64,000 nucleotides of DNA from Streptomyces sp. NRRL S-340 (GCF_000720185.1 NZ_JOIY01000014.1:1-64000), one strand, 5' to 3'; positions 24,001-26,971 are shown, counted from the first letter of the stretch. The notes: a model not told the origin generated them from the letters alone. Program-made: numbers and translations.

Positions 24001-25801
24001 CGAGGCGGACCTGCCCCGACCGGGGGAACTGGGCGGCCGGGGACATGGGTGACCCCGTGTTCCCGCCGGTGGTGGGCAGCACGTGTCCCGCCGGGAGTGT
24101 GCTCTGGCCGGGGCCGGGGGCGGCCCGGTAGGGCGGGGCCGTGCTGGAGCCGGCCTGCCTGGAACCGCCGTCACCGGGCAGGTCGCCGCCGCCCCCGGCG
24201 GGCCCGTGTCCGGGTGTCTTGTTGATCTGTGTGAGGTCGAGGTCTCCGAGGGAGGGTTTGTGCTGGGGGAGGTCGAAGCCGAGGCGGCCCTTGATCCAGT
24301 GGCCGAGCTTGGTGGCGCCGATGTGGCCGACCGCGCTGCCGAACGCGGCGCCCGCTCCTCCGGCGGTGGTCATCCAGGAGGTGGTGAACTTGCCCTGCTC
24401 GTCGAGGTTGAAGAAGCCTTCGGCGAGGTTCATCGCGCCGGCCTGCAGCCCGGCCTCCGGGAAGGCCCGGACGAACTTCATCCAGGACGACGACGGCAGC
24501 GCCCCGGCCAGTTCATGGGAGAGCGCGTTGCGCACGCCGCCCATACCCGGCGGCATCCAGTGCAGCGTGCTCTCCAGCTCCCGGCCCAGCGCCTTGGGAC
24601 CGCGTCCCGCGTGCGCCATGAAGGTGTCCGCCCACCCCCGGCCCGCCTCCCGCGCCTGGCGCCAGCCCAGCCGCTCGCCGAAGGCCCGCGCGAACTGGTC
24701 GCCCACCGCGTTGCGGAACGTCTGGCGCCCCGCCCGCCCCACCACCTCGTTCTGCAGGCGCACGGCCATCGGGACCGTCAGACGCCCGATCTCGCGCCCG
24801 AACCAGTTCCCGCTCACCAACTCGCGGTTGAGCGGATCGTTCCACAGGTCGCGCAGCGCCTTCTCGTCGAAGGACTTCGCAGGACCGAGGAGGGCCTGCT
24901 TCCCGCCCAGGGCCGCCTTCCCCCCGCCGACGGCCGCCTTCTGCCCGCCCAGGGCCGCCTTCCCGCCGCCGGTGAGGGCGTTCTCCCCGCCGGAGACTGC
25001 GGCCTTGCCACCGGTGCGTGCCGGGGTCGCGGCGGGACCGTGCAGGCTCTCCCCGATGATCTGCTGGATGTTCTTGATCGCCTTCGGCCCGAAGAAGGGC
25101 AGCTTCCCGATGCCCTTGCCGATCGGTCCCATCACGAACGGCACCAGCGAGGACACCGCCCCCTGGATGGCGCCGAACTTCAGCGACTGGTTGCGGTACT
25201 CGTCCCCGTGGGCGGTGTGCTTGCCCTGCGCCGCCAGCACCCACCGCGTCAGGCCGTCCAGAGCCGCGGCGAGCACCACGTTCATCGTCATGATCGACGC
25301 GGTCTGCGCCGCGGTGCGGGCCAGGAACTGCGTCAGCTCCGTCGTGAACAGCTCTCTGAAGAACGTGTCCAGAGCCAGCTTCTCGAACGCCGCCTGGACC
25401 GGGTTGAAGATCTCCAGGACGGCGATCAGCGCCAGCTCCGCGAAGAACAGCACCACCTGCTCCACGATCATCATGTTCGTGTAGTCGAGCTGGTAGGCGA
25501 ACTCGTTGCCGGCGTCCGCCAGCTGCAGCGCGGTGTCCTTCAGACCCTTCACATAATCGGTGCCGTTCCCCGAGGTGAGCTGCGAGACCGCCTGCGCGTA
25601 CGCCTGCATCGCCTCACCCTGCGCCCCCTTGACCGTGGCACCGGTGATGTCCCCGAGGGCGCCCTCCAGACCGGTGAGGAAGCGTACGAGTTCCAGGTGC
25701 GGGACCACGATCTCCGCCCGCACCCGCTCGGCGGACCCCTCGGGGATCGACATCCCCGACAGCGCGATCACCAGACCATTGACCACCGGGTCCACAGCCA
25801 C
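1..25801 (-). CDS. Giant multi-effector polymorphic toxin, C-terminus beyond window
   Basis: One frame stays open from 25892 to the left edge. From GTG 25801 this is 8,600 complete codons. Third-position GC is high throughout and no frameshift is seen. The start is uncertain: GTG 25801 follows a weak GGTGG, and GTG 25795 or ATG 25753 are alternatives. Seen in order (numbered from 25801): residues 1-260, a CpnT/WXG-like N-terminus with the motif SIPEG and hydrophobic helices; 260-320, seven-residue Gly/Ala/Lys repeats; 500-2150, Pro-rich and charged coiled-coil segments; 2205-2420, edema factor/ExoY-like cyclase; 2460-2650, papain-like domain (C2514, H2589, D2611); 3310-4467, helical repeats; 5150-5310, protein-glutaminase-like domain (C5197, H5251, D5271); 5590-5720, metzincin-like HEALH domain; then beta-rich modules and a duplicated 100-residue unit. 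Known: such N-termini occur in ESX-exported actinobacterial toxins. Inferred: one secreted polypeptide that carries several effectors. Confidence 0.88.
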   Translation of the reverse strand, partial: MAVDPVVNGLVIALSGMSIPEGSAERVRAEIVVPHLELVRFLTGLEGALGDITGATVKGAQGEAMQAYAQAVSQLTSGNGTDYVKGLKDTALQLADAGNEFAYQLDYTNMMIVEQVVLFFAELALIAVLEIFNPVQAAFEKLALDTFFRELFTTELTQFLARTAAQTASIMTMNVVLAAALDGLTRWVLAAQGKHTAHGDEYRNQSLKFGAIQGAVSSLVPFVMGPIGKGIGKLPFFGPKAIKNIQQIIGESLHGPAATPARTGGKAAVSGGENALTGGGKAALGGQKAAVGGGKAALGGKQALLGPAKSFDEKALRDLWNDPLNRELVSGNWFGREIGRLTVPMAVRLQNEVVGRAGRQTFRNAVGDQFARAFGERLGWRQAREAGRGWADTFMAHAGRGPKALGRELESTLHWMPPGMGGVRNALSHELAGALPSSSWMKFVRAFPEAGLQAGAMNLAEGFFNLDEQGKFTTSWMTTAGGAGAAFGSAVGHIGATKLGHWIKGRLGFDLPQHKPSLGDLDLTQINKTPGHGPAGGGGDLPGDGGSRQAGSSTAPPYRAAPGPGQSTLPAGHVLPTTGGNTGSPMSPAAQFPRSGQVRLDIPERLTVGHTPDPVRAGGDQSASSSPAPRLATESGAARPPLGADRRARLEESLHRWQAPEELTRHDTDDADRARLLLERPAAAFEAVQHLRKLATEAGIAPAEQRRLLAGADRAVARRDWPQAATHLTAFRDHIRTTLDAGPAVPRTPASGTPAPVSPAGTDTTAASGRPIRTHSQDSQDSQEHVPATQEAPSTEERGTAPDATSHSTTSSVTDTTASVLTGGTARPAEAGAVPADGGPVPGEAETGPVRTDDTSTGPSDDVRHQPAGSGSGPALFPTVSEDPATGPLPGAAQSQETLVHDEAPAPPAPAALASQETLVDPAAENGLPRGLEWAGSDSAASGAKVFDFQAHAGGDEVAARQADVRAGALADRAGDGSDGVRRQVTAGLAELARRAAPGGDLHERPADVVDAGGELLRGARRAERERLDGLWQEFRTARDADLHEQLTRHDLFDEAEIFDGDALREQTRGAVDSLRGTRFEEFLGARTLLGEQREDSRAQEAAHEVAAVRVEESFRRQLADAHARLRVRLAQRLGTDPRDVVVTEHEWRTVTEELRTHLGWHAVQLAETVRWADAFHADFRRAVADAGPEGGRDGSGARHDGADADEGRLFVGSERFWEALGEGEPHTVPRTMTELRDRMMLRHVRALQEHFARELDAITGRAVDKAAGWDPDATDGLHVNDTGRGGERTEPDWHVLENTYHRLLADVRPAVSRLNVRARWARQGLETFDRNLEDSALTGARDLPERTRHLLRDELDRDLHTLFERDGEGPSASPDGPGDRIARLTASYTSPEALRERLEYTAFRQARLDEQNAVLTEALAEHFDGLRNGLELSDEMERRLRLQWEQAVDQAVADHWFGHLGHRDFRAAALHLAGAPASGGARPRRAPENRPWHEAAAYLNATLVSRIQHEHGLTDAAADAARDFHALLSGHHRDNPGHTLDDATRERLADDFREKTLTAYDTIWAQVDHDITAWLTHDKDNEDTFTTTVAALDAATAAAAAAPQPAPRPAPGDGAPGPQPVEQPAPRPVDGLITESPGHVGPGTSPDPGTAEDQVTAPTTATAPSPSPAPEPAPERDTAGVVPADEDTVRGPVDEQEGVQLQEQLPRPADAQDTGHRTAPPTAVPSRSARSYAPPPVRRGPFTPGPLFDARRVHTATGHERTELEVRVAFTGDAAGTHAATVLDQARAGVARRFNHRPDQLYVALRQVTPDERPHLTLDLTDTSHPQDGAGMLLLQAPRPSAWPVDATPADYADLIGRHTHLNTAGFDRDVLAPLLSRPYTVHTYVTEGATSHAHVHLKVARPRYDARLGDWAAERWAAQHWSRLDDIETDISRAFSAYLNGVGALAGRVPVVVTTELVDAEHVLPGEPVFHLTDIVRGALTPDRGLLHELLTTLEGFDAVHDSAGSAPVRQSNGSAAVQRPTDVQVFMADAEETMETGITNVLNSSDVTRHLSPENIETLRTALASRSRGGQGTPSADEAGSVEFGSAFGTDSHAGPQEATTPVTRARRAPAPFHWEMISPLETEPRPVDSDPALTPRPAAPDLVLTPPPAQGGSRRNTRGLSVATGSGFGTDWDGWKSPQDDESEGMGGISAENMTRFRRLSSDLQIAFAIREVNEFADRRLKEGALPKPLQIKSKSISAYDLFLEYEEIDTTTGETVRSRFNSKHLGLTGFYDPVLPDLSHHSPEHRDAISKHHDKRKQEFRQFHEHMEEIAEDFPVIGGIVHGYDKDRTLRPIASDIDLLDIYKPTGSPLTPGTYQHVLSETMNAVPEVQHGAHRQWETDNPKEIAIRDKINSPIEKGREKVIVVFPHQKPVYKNHYTRKNSVTWFSSGLSASPTQEHAGAGEEAVTPRPGHDAVAPVRHRVLDADGLATAALTAIRTVHEQRTPAAPEGAPGSQWSSQSPYDMSVQECLTLLHELRAHLFPRGIRPSGTVDDSVLGVRPQESPLALGPGWQAVDSWQSVSARVGLEPGTTAFVLNRHLAGVGHAWAAYALAPENPGSAPRVVWVDLTAPQRILSEGLPPWTPVEARALFVDPSGQVLPPRRESGSASLAEALTDPALSHQYGAVGTEVEDQHPLLVAPGVHLHGDTKLAEYVGPPTSPEGPGVVIAVDYSYFFRAGDGRLYSSEAEALRATPGFRPESVTTPILEIILPPLAAIPGDHGRMTIDDGLRMNRWVRSLLGRADAENRPIPLRQLLNHPDWRLHPDAASVSVLPSTDGAHHPAYTQLTVGLPAEGMISTLELAAEEYNLLSQNAYAFRSAKEFADEVAGHYAQHLGLSRRAASEELPFLSGLPGMDGLRGHLWLLSSHVTASPLQSRFFKNDLIKNLLPAALRTPVNEVLKSLDLTAQVFLWQNFDLLRTRFEEHLQATIAEYRRVYSGNFSDDTQDILNQYLDWGSTHEDYFRTGILGAPSRGGPVTQFGSVGMHDRALDDNNGNIRFPLVLLELRHLKHPDHLLDNDQMAHVVNRMADVSRQSYRQVEQNQYAPLTVQQAEHILRHPLVSSLVTVARAINKLHPYPDHPIQPLISNVEWNELAGLTARYVAQGGGLSSSVPRRLQQLHERVRSLLDRPRPSATPVPPEVRAGLQQALPLIAQAWTAAHHHSRARQSTVTVMASRIDQGPQREVLERELRREDISPGERDRIQQVLDTHGRPSGDSDQKAPDQPEKQEHQSGTKKKKKGKAKNANSSAPAAATQSAAAPAQPARPAESEIPSTTLAEIQEAFRVFTNVPVAFRNEMERAALDIVRKQAKPDSVEFTHLLSMIAHIINHASRNQGTGFRPEVFLESPPIMYSLARRGRFLWPILSTEPALVRVLENAPNVLDALERVPADWHAAQENGYRDLVRVLLRDDVTSRLESDPTIREFAFPTITHPPRLLARTGGNIDVLSALVQVANHISVMAHLVNDSREFTDVLMSLDDPVERIWQLHQVTAVPAALHSVVARFPERATPELFRAVLAGIDGQYVDEKLAHHPRQLVLALSDIRILRTVMRDPSALTQLKNLDPDSRLTDVLEDLPDLALRLLSDPSRITVAARNPQVAVALSHDPHRYDDVADEDLPARLAATVAPALEPAKAALTKVLRENSGQSRSAALRPLMTAVQQLQPDPADPTPLWPHHLRRILNRPLGDLRLPADGSQAAFALKNAARNEMAAHAFRGTHLYAFQHHMIALETNRTRTAAYNSPAASYWISISSNFLERVALIDENPWWAAAARFTPTIAIPMPADFSRLLTAGDSGLIRLLYRHPNIWPSIVDRFADYVRNIASAPDMLKQLAPSFGKIPAEHWDRLLTSGRMYVLMAERQDSALTEALLTFPEALREAIARPGFTTAWDLGTTDAESLAQAALADPSRRGDLLSAIEASGPAHLTTEGFPLTLERSEHVRLLTAGLSARTPAEELVPQLPPDSTTDTTEVRSNYSAVLADENMRNAAIANPGVAEALLFHSEIRELISVRPSLLGRIQGNPALLPHLLKFSGLPHLLAQQDVVFAEFTKDSSVWSTYQRSRIDFLTKNPDYASVERGELSRNENGLLREFVKHSPAATKAMLKWPREILALSEAPETIAALEEAGEPVVQAIMATPGRLAAVTEMSYLVGSLSDLPELVTALGTRVDVAADETGFTHLVGNRALTSRLTAHPELISRVLDPDVLPTAQAAPALVDVLARTPQESREALLASRVLPLISRYPALAEELARGDDLRGALIDQPRLVRLLERNEDVLNAVRTTPELARAFHANRALVEVAQEEPALWSLVQRHPALGGLLTRQVRRELLRRPVLTERVLGMERMGEEEARSLAPLLRRSALAHLLAEQDERAALFAHRFLREPAWQTRAHTDPGFASDVRNLMRSGAEFDEVLAGTDPARLITALDRPTSVPPAAAAAEPVTGPTPPQAQEPQPVPAERNAPADAPRPPRPQDRPEPIEHSEELAEALSGPQGKAVAERLAHDPSLLPLLRSGALDWRTVAEGGSTAHSARAYFEHHLPAADAHLLDHEIPALQRMLGPAAFQQHFRSFVSQLDMVLDPGVYDEVIREVEGAARHGWREVVRGRLAAWDEAHGERARRFASFRPHLPATWSMSDRVHLTDTVQKIGFTELELGVVRRLADRSGIRERGAPAVNRPLHAHLNGGSGGVAFFYALAPDGLVDTVVYAKSTDRGGASGNDYRWNGAGDLIAGPPKLEHIANNPHLLRSEDLVRQVRQNTLEQPGPSSSWAPALTSPTAVETAVVDRAHRLASATAGYLTALDALAASGSSARSPESLREPAAALVSAARTLRDLGADVTAGRGAGASSVPAPVRSLHEELHPAGTASDADLARPGSDAAWHLDVLVTAWTAGEERAARAVAEVLAAPVPHDTDRPATGWTAPKAPTDQTAGAAGETGYAQRVHQLLGGRPVDAPALLRLLQRRSSTPEFFSALTLSRAFHHVTRGGGLEATVDHAVQTGRLSLGNALEAKRLIGLIDGVSFADPIPHLAPRENQPDHQTESVQHFVSRLVDAYQSNDAGAALAHLKSLDRDMRKIWAVQNAWRARIGSRHLPVGPEDLNLAVTQRWPGLAPALSHALGSVDDSPVPMSQVTSWYQRLSAVRFDHPDHGSVPVTAGHPEGGCFLRAHLWALQLMRWGTLPSKVMAARAGDPGLFTRSHTARGATHGRPVTVEWDNHVAPVVNAVGADGRTVPMVLDPALDRGPLTVAQWAQAIGLPSTYSFFQGTLERVQDDLTADYQHHRAGWTTGDWELPLRPVLLLTEGHAYSFPHPTETQPRSWQETDALVRERDDQLHRHYVRAVRRALARDLWDHLGGLGSRYSRRELLGRLNGLVARYAADPAFATAAPRFLEGHTELARAVHHYLTPDYYGSFARLFPEAESDFEDVDLSSDDSDDGSDSGSSMSHQPVAGPSGGWHAPRAWPAQDHTTGGPHEESPGTAHDDTAAGGPEPVQRVGSGAYAAYEELRNTARPSLVDTPRFDPRTEGRTGDGTLAGAQWDTRFELRRFQFASGAWMRDVTIRLHLRPAEGVTTDETRLLAGGAVRVIEQHVNERALNDPDFRLPNGDLLRLNLEFVRNPTAAHHVVNVRPGTGPTSTTDWYLESSPAEHVHEALHFAGLGDHYEDPGHAFRNTSASSAVHHDGSIMSSSPDGRPLISPTDLADLQAVMDSGPVVRSLPHPLAPFAPDVRAPHDSTEDAPRAPRADLAALLVDVSDRPNAATAPPHRLVAQALRERTDGRPAREGTNGTVLTLDTRRLEQNALRHIAGWAERTLRSDLEQTSTEPDAPILEQLAAYEDLRTARGPLSGDPGELLATVLGDLGVVRSRIDADGALPPLRPPVLRMPRDLASAEHLLHRLAGDLGTHLRLDVRLPDGAWHTRWAGPDGRVHAFDPLDERAPGAAGLSAQQAQDAGLLSPARRALVDELGLDERDLATVYRTSWQAGRTFDEAVGLETASRHERLAALDRRLPALLSRAREALAAGAAGEAPHEPGGTTGEGTATPETMPRHPLAELLTVVRTQSPPEREALVSLVDTAADLLPPSPARPDSAAAAPGNWPAIKRLMDESSFVRHGFEARAEAIRLPGADRAAWEQAAGFSDPDHVLVFTPDARPDTPGVPVDQLATFLAVEAQGKTPVLMGPDGDVLAARLTHHLGRPVIGSRFGVTADPARGTLSERPDPDGIREGTGLRVYTPQETRGDDLPLDLGVDHQIRIAPWQAEDGSPLREGGPARRNLVLGDAVDAPPAVRSTGVPRSQLPHVAQVVRQLRDLVEGQGLTVEESVWTLLPHRLLSNYRYLLPAPGETPAPDAGWRSGLVVPLGPAEALITLNPTAPRAVLDPAGSYDRPLTQSTGTDAPGEARPERPEPLARPEPVGRPEQPARLARPPRLETIPEEGDGGTAGAAHGTPAQDGQETRLQERLFGPRTDSSSRFRANQSIKGTYFTGAHAQTHSGNTSATRLGASVTYNVGLLPMGPNGLYGGLRLTGTANASSRSTTHIADAEGGHVEVSDAESQLLAYEAEWSVKLRTDPARQWADTPPARIRTTGDERLMLYVPEHYLQDAGSHVTATGENVLPDRLPQFHYASGLTGLPTLLDTVAGELERQGIGLPLGSTARNELIQKLWNLDAHLDEAVNKANGYSFEIKADGRTVLVELRSRRLPGAVPVGATTDKAPVENVRTAIDGGGGSHTLSQTSGVTPLVAGANVGVTDDVTALSISAEVGFSGSTSDTLSSGRNGLWVLVPRFIGYTAAYEVGFQHTVRVTPRGMDSVESGPVRGRGLVRMPEHEAFRHGFPVVAEALKPEHAARVEEPPETDGGPLVRTVPYADEALRRTGRREGDPLERPLPSYIKQGKGIGMGLVSVDTGTVESIRNGLREELVRQGFLPSDPAAALSRSHWYSDHTELESLLDNVKLFEKLVSDRGLDSHYDQIHQSGLSFTLFRKTRHFTSDAARVTIKATRSPGDADTYKGSTDNYAAVNLGMGMGTAGQGAGGSRRVSLSFRVRTAHDQLKGGALGIDLFRQVGASQEVSYLHNRPELLEYRGLLHEHELYSDYTVTVEYEHSGVRGTVRPGARDPEPITLPRQRALTQLLPLGDDSDPGLHRSDHTSPDVLKHGVVFFLDASGLHEAATGILGGLTGPHGNADQELRSFTSTILVRAFAKEIFNRQYSSDQFFDSGLLRDTFAGVDISGEMGVSRFAGATDHPFVLGIIQLAMGQVRSADTASRGLAVPAVSVTAGGPLDPAAHDPGSLQGGIDISHSRQHNVREQGGRTGAKEFIQLDFNHAYAFLTTADFAVRTRWEEHGKLLPSAHASAQESVGGRTMLFLLSEPEALDLYGQGELPLPDRQLADALHRWEREELRLRGDTLAAVLTRWAEDTPELPAELSDRMGASREELAAVLADLHRDGALIIRDDAVREAFGRRFGIDLAEARDPYADLVFPEYLTREDPSGRALGHSGVRDLVHDDGRTTYDIVRAHVEQVAPGLFSDAEVWVGDGRRIGRMQGGVNTLQALLAKGRDLSFMDDLLHREGWKLYFVNPERGKWGWLLADVVEVNLKSLLTSAPRVVDFIPGTGLENYSHNYVETWSGVSHDRGMSANLARLGGGESHSSHGARLGVGAGLHHGVTRAESAVAEQTVYDWTGHYRVQVDESMTVRVRRLAMARRPLNNFAQAVLHHDDAVGAEGTSETVPGVLELQIPRGLAEHKPLSGPQPRPDLRPLPELPNDAYISSAMVDDALPAMRELLVRMFGKNADGLTTRSALPVSQLFSRTQMGNHLRDAVAGKRDLLDENLFVPGDSRRRARVWLTGDLFDLQVIGPVQNTGTGRYSKHQSGTSHSASQDHPRLTEALSDSGSDTLHVGENHVNTVSPGADTEQSRTTGASGSATGTENYRREEHIKQQGPVQLVRLRFRGQLQAERFNRHLFRADTAKGEYRSRTFTGDVYAEVFESEVAELQRRFAASEHLADSALTPWRDLRGAERFAPEDVSGHDLTELITEAARLPYATPGRLHELIADSVRQTEGGTPRHLVLTFDEDTLHRRALAETYRWAVRTLTPLVREARSTDPTFEEPRFLRRYRDYLAASPSELAPPAGESFTETVTAIIHRVNEAREQISGDTGLGPAQLPAVLGSVALDHHQLIRGVAQELGTHLRADLTLQDGEGGTRRVTRWVEPSGRIHAFDPLTPAVAGPGGLTSEQAEDAGLITPQERAAADLLGLDDQEWGALYETSTRTGADLAGLLREEIDSRHSVLASTDPRLPEALDTLGRTPEEEHSADSAEALAVLRDLARGLPFSRSRRAEAAQFVLDRLPGQRLPGGDGLPVPPAEGATLPRRTPDAGHDELPRTTADREAHEGSADVLGTPEPAEEVLSLAERTAQALMTGLQQTSEPSPADGDVSAVSDAPRTPAPIGFPEVPPERVERSSAEPEGGTPPPMAVAEQASGPGVAGRGSDAPSDDTRQSDGARAESVFALLTQSGAETEASVPEHAPSDRFAITNSGRHDSPLGMPGAGSSGIGVFTGPSAASSGHPTTVQPYAQP
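890..1195 (-). repeat. Copy B of a duplicated ~100-residue module in the giant toxin
   Basis: The segment encodes GTHLRADL, then HAFDPL, then GLTSEQAEDAGLI, then LGLDDQEW and a final TGADL. Copy A at 7732-8040 shows the same order with closely related residues and almost the same length (about 103 versus 102 residues). The two copies lie about 6.9 kb apart in the same frame, so this is an internal duplication. Its function is not recognised. It might be a linker, a processing element or a repeated binding module. Confidence 0.75.
1900..6340 (-). other. Beta-rich Ser/Thr/Gly module region of the giant toxin
   Basis: About 1,480 residues (roughly 6490-7970) contain several stretches with alternating polar/hydrophobic residues, many Ser, Thr, Gly, Tyr and His, and few Pro. 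Examples are SVTYNVGLLPMG followed by GLRLTGTANASS, LSISAEVGFSGSTS, VNLGMGMGTAG and ARLGVGAGLHHG. Each is followed by a strand-like segment such as YRVQVDESMTVRV or YTVTVEYEH. I read this as repeated beta-sandwich or beta-hairpin modules. No family was recognised. The position after the enzymatic domains would suit a receptor-binding or translocation role, but nothing in the sequence proves that. Confidence 0.4.
7732..8040 (-). repeat. Copy A of the duplicated ~100-residue module in the giant toxin
   Basis: The segment encodes GTHLRLDVR, HAFDPLDERAPGAAGLS, QDAGLLSPARRALVDELGLD and then a helix ending in DEAVGLE. It is the counterpart of 890-1195. It lies just C-terminal to the metzincin-like domain, and the beta-rich region separates the two copies. 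Confidence 0.75.
8642..9034 (-). other. Metzincin-like metallopeptidase domain of the giant toxin
   Basis: The segment encodes HEALHFAGLGDHY: H5683, E5684 and H5687, then Gly and an Asp/His at the third-ligand position. About 25 residues later comes SIMSS, which fits a Met-turn. The HExxHxxGxxD/H plus Met-turn pattern is that of metzincin-type zinc peptidases. The domain follows the glutaminase-like domain after a linker rich in Asp, Ser and Gly. Possible roles are self-processing of the giant chain or proteolysis inside a target; neither is shown by the sequence. Confidence 0.6.
9872..10354 (-). other. Protein-glutaminase-type deamidase domain of the giant toxin
   Basis: The segment encodes GCFLRAH (C5197), then VEWDNHVAPVV (H5251), then MVLDPALDRGPLT followed by W (D5271). 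The same series GCxxRAH / WxxHVA / IDPxLxxGPVT..W carries the Cys-His-Asp triad of the Chryseobacterium protein-glutaminase family. The His-to-Asp spacing of 20 residues is the same. The enzyme family deamidates protein-bound Gln to Glu. All three catalytic residues are present, so an active domain is expected. Confidence 0.75.
12400..15870 (-). repeat. Helical repeat region of the giant toxin
   Basis: Residues about 3310-4467 repeat a loose 20-25-residue pattern in which a short Leu-rich helix is followed by xxPxLxxxL/V. Examples are NPALLPHLLKFSGLPHLLA, HPELISRVLDPDVLPTA and QPRLVRLLERNEDVL. The composition is alpha-helical without long hydrophobic stretches, which fits an alpha-solenoid. 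A Lys-rich tract (KKKKKGKAKN) near 15950 and a Pro/Ala linker precede it. This may be a structural spacer or a binding scaffold between the early and late effector domains. Confidence 0.5.
17852..18424 (-). other. Papain-like (Tox-PL/glutamine deamidase) domain of the giant toxin
   Basis: The segment encodes SVQECLTLLHEL (C2514), then a W-x-x-V-x-x-W segment, then GVGHAWAAYAL (H2589) and VVWVDLTAP (D2611). The order Cys-helix, GHA, then a strand ending in an Asp is that of papain-fold toxin domains (Pfam Tox-PL, described as glutamine deamidase). Known relatives deamidate or cleave host proteins. It directly follows the cyclase-like domain, joined by a Pro-rich linker. Protease versus deamidase activity cannot be told from the sequence. 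Confidence 0.6.
18542..19189 (-). other. Edema factor/ExoY-like nucleotidyl cyclase domain of the giant toxin
   Basis: The segment encodes IREVNEFADRRLKEGALPKP, then LQIKSKS. This matches the edema-factor motif RPVN...GVATKGLNVHGKSS, with Arg-to-Lys spacing of 17 residues and Lys-to-Lys spacing of 7 (K2232, K2239). Next come ASDIDLLDIYKP with two metal-ligand Asp residues (D2341, D2343), as in TADYDLFALAP of edema factor, and VQHG (H2376), as in VVNHG. It ends with a strand VIVVFPHQKPVYKN, resembling IFIINPEGEF. The segment between DxD and His is shorter than in edema factor (33 versus about 84 residues). Family members make cAMP or other cyclic nucleotides only inside eukaryotic cells, after binding calmodulin or actin. 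Confidence 0.68.
24892..25015 (-). repeat. Short Gly/Ala/Lys-rich repeats in the giant toxin
   Basis: About six imperfect 21-nt units encode seven-residue repeats of the type GGGKAAL / GGQKAAV / GGKQALL. They separate the N-terminal hydrophobic domain from the next helical segment, and they probably form a flexible linker. Confidence 0.7.
25022..25801 (-). other. N-terminal ESX-toxin-like targeting region of the giant toxin
   Basis: The first 260 residues begin with a hydrophobic stretch and GMSIPEG, similar to the W/S-x-PEG start of actinobacterial WXG/CpnT-like toxin N-termini. Amphipathic helices follow, then hydrophobic helices (VVLFFAELALIAVLEIF; SIMTMNVVLAAALDG; AVSSLVPFVMGPIGKG). There is no Sec or Tat signal peptide. 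Known: such regions sit at the front of ESX-exported polymorphic toxins. Export of this protein by the locus at 34-57 kb is inferred. Confidence 0.55.
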
Positions 25802-26010
25802 CGAAAACCACCCGCAAGCACACATCAGCCGACGGAACAGGCCGTCGCGTGATCGCGTCCACAGCGCCTGTGCCGTGGAGGGTAAGCACCCTCTTCACCT
25901 CACACGATTCTCGCCGCGGAAAAGTTCACGGCGGGGACACGCATGGATCGAGCCACGCCGCGAGCGGCGGTTCCACGGGGCGGTGGACATGTGTCCGGAG
26001 GAACGGCGAA

Positions 26011-26052
26011 GGGCGTGTCCCGGCGCGCGCGGAGCGGCGCCGGGACACGCCC
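26011..26052 (-). terminator. Strong hairpin terminator downstream of the winged-helix gene
   Basis: A 16-bp perfect stem (26011-26026 with 26037-26052) has a 10-nt loop. It lies 22 nt beyond the stop of the 26074-26694 gene and about 210 nt upstream of the giant toxin start. It implies that the toxin gene has its own promoter in 25802-26010. Confidence 0.75.
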
Positions 26053-26073
26053 GAACGAGCGTGGGCGGAGGGG

Positions 26074-26694
26074 TCAGCCGCGCGAGGCGCCTGCCTCGTC
26101 CGCGGTCGCGTCCTGCCGCTCCACCGGTTCGACCAGGGAGTACATCACCGACCGCTGCTGCTTGTGCCGCCGGATGCGGCCCTTGGCGACGAGCGCTTCG
26201 AGGGTGTTGCGCACCACCTGCGGCGTCGGGTTGCGGTCCGGGTGCTTCTCCAGCAGTTCGTCGCGCAGTTCCTTCGCGAGGCGCGGTTCCTCGTACTGGC
26301 CGAGCAGCTCCCGCAGGAGATCCCCCAGCAGAGGCTGACGCGACTTCCCCTTCGCGGCAGTCCTCGGGGCGGTGCGGCCGGTGCGTGCGGCGGGGGCGCC
26401 GCGCGAGACGGTACGGCGGGCCGGTGCGCCCGTCGCGGCGGGAGCGGGGCCGCTGCCGGACTCCTCGGGTGTGAGGGCCGGTTCCCCCTGGGCCTGCTCG
26501 GGCAGGCGGGACGGGTCCGACGTCGCCTCGTACCGCTCGGCGAGGGTCAGGATGTCGACCAGGAGCCCTTCCTCCTGCTTCAACATCTTGATCTTCTCGG
26601 CAAGTTCCTGCTGCCGACGGCGATTCTCCTCGAGGTCCGACGCGGCCTGCTCGACGTACCGCGATCGGAGGGTGGCGGCTGATTGGCTGGTCAC
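26074..26694 (-). CDS. Coiled-coil / winged-helix putative DNA-binding protein
   Basis: 206 residues from a GTG start; GAAGGAG lies 9 nt upstream. Residues 10-60 form a charged coiled coil (EENRRRQQELAEKIKML). Residues 65-120 are a low-complexity Pro/Ala/Arg linker. Residues 122-190 look like a winged helix: helices LLGDLLRELL and RLAKELRDELLEKH, a recognition helix TPQVVRNTLEALVAKGRI, and a wing RRHKQQRSVMYSL. This suggests a dimeric DNA-binding regulator; no named family was recognised. It is the gene immediately upstream of the giant toxin on the same strand, but a strong terminator separates them. It could control the toxin gene (inference). A chromosome-associated structural role is an alternative. 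Confidence 0.8.
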   Translation of the reverse strand: MTSQSAATLRSRYVEQAASDLEENRRRQQELAEKIKMLKQEEGLLVDILTLAERYEATSDPSRLPEQAQGEPALTPEESGSGPAPAATGAPARRTVSRGAPAARTGRTAPRTAAKGKSRQPLLGDLLRELLGQYEEPRLAKELRDELLEKHPDRNPTPQVVRNTLEALVAKGRIRRHKQQRSVMYSLVEPVERQDATADEAGASRG

Positions 26695-26971
26695 AACCGT
26701 TCACTCCTTCGTATGTGGATGATGTTGCGCATGGTACCCACGCCGGGGGACCTGTGCTCTGGAGTGCGCCTCACGGAAACCGGGCGGACGACGTGTCGAC
26801 CGTGTGAACCGGTGTGCCGTCCCGGGGGAACGGCCCCTGTTCCGCTGCCGCTGCGGTGTACTCGCCTGTGATTCGGAAAACCTCCTCCGGGAGAAACTTT
26901 CCCCCGAACGATGTCCCGGAACCAGCCTGCTCCGCCTCGCGCCCTCGGTGCCCCGTACCGGGCACGACCGT

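Noticed and set aside
24880..25020. Short direct repeats considered as a CRISPR-like array.
   Set aside because: Units are contiguous, imperfect and in frame in a coding sequence; there are no spacers.
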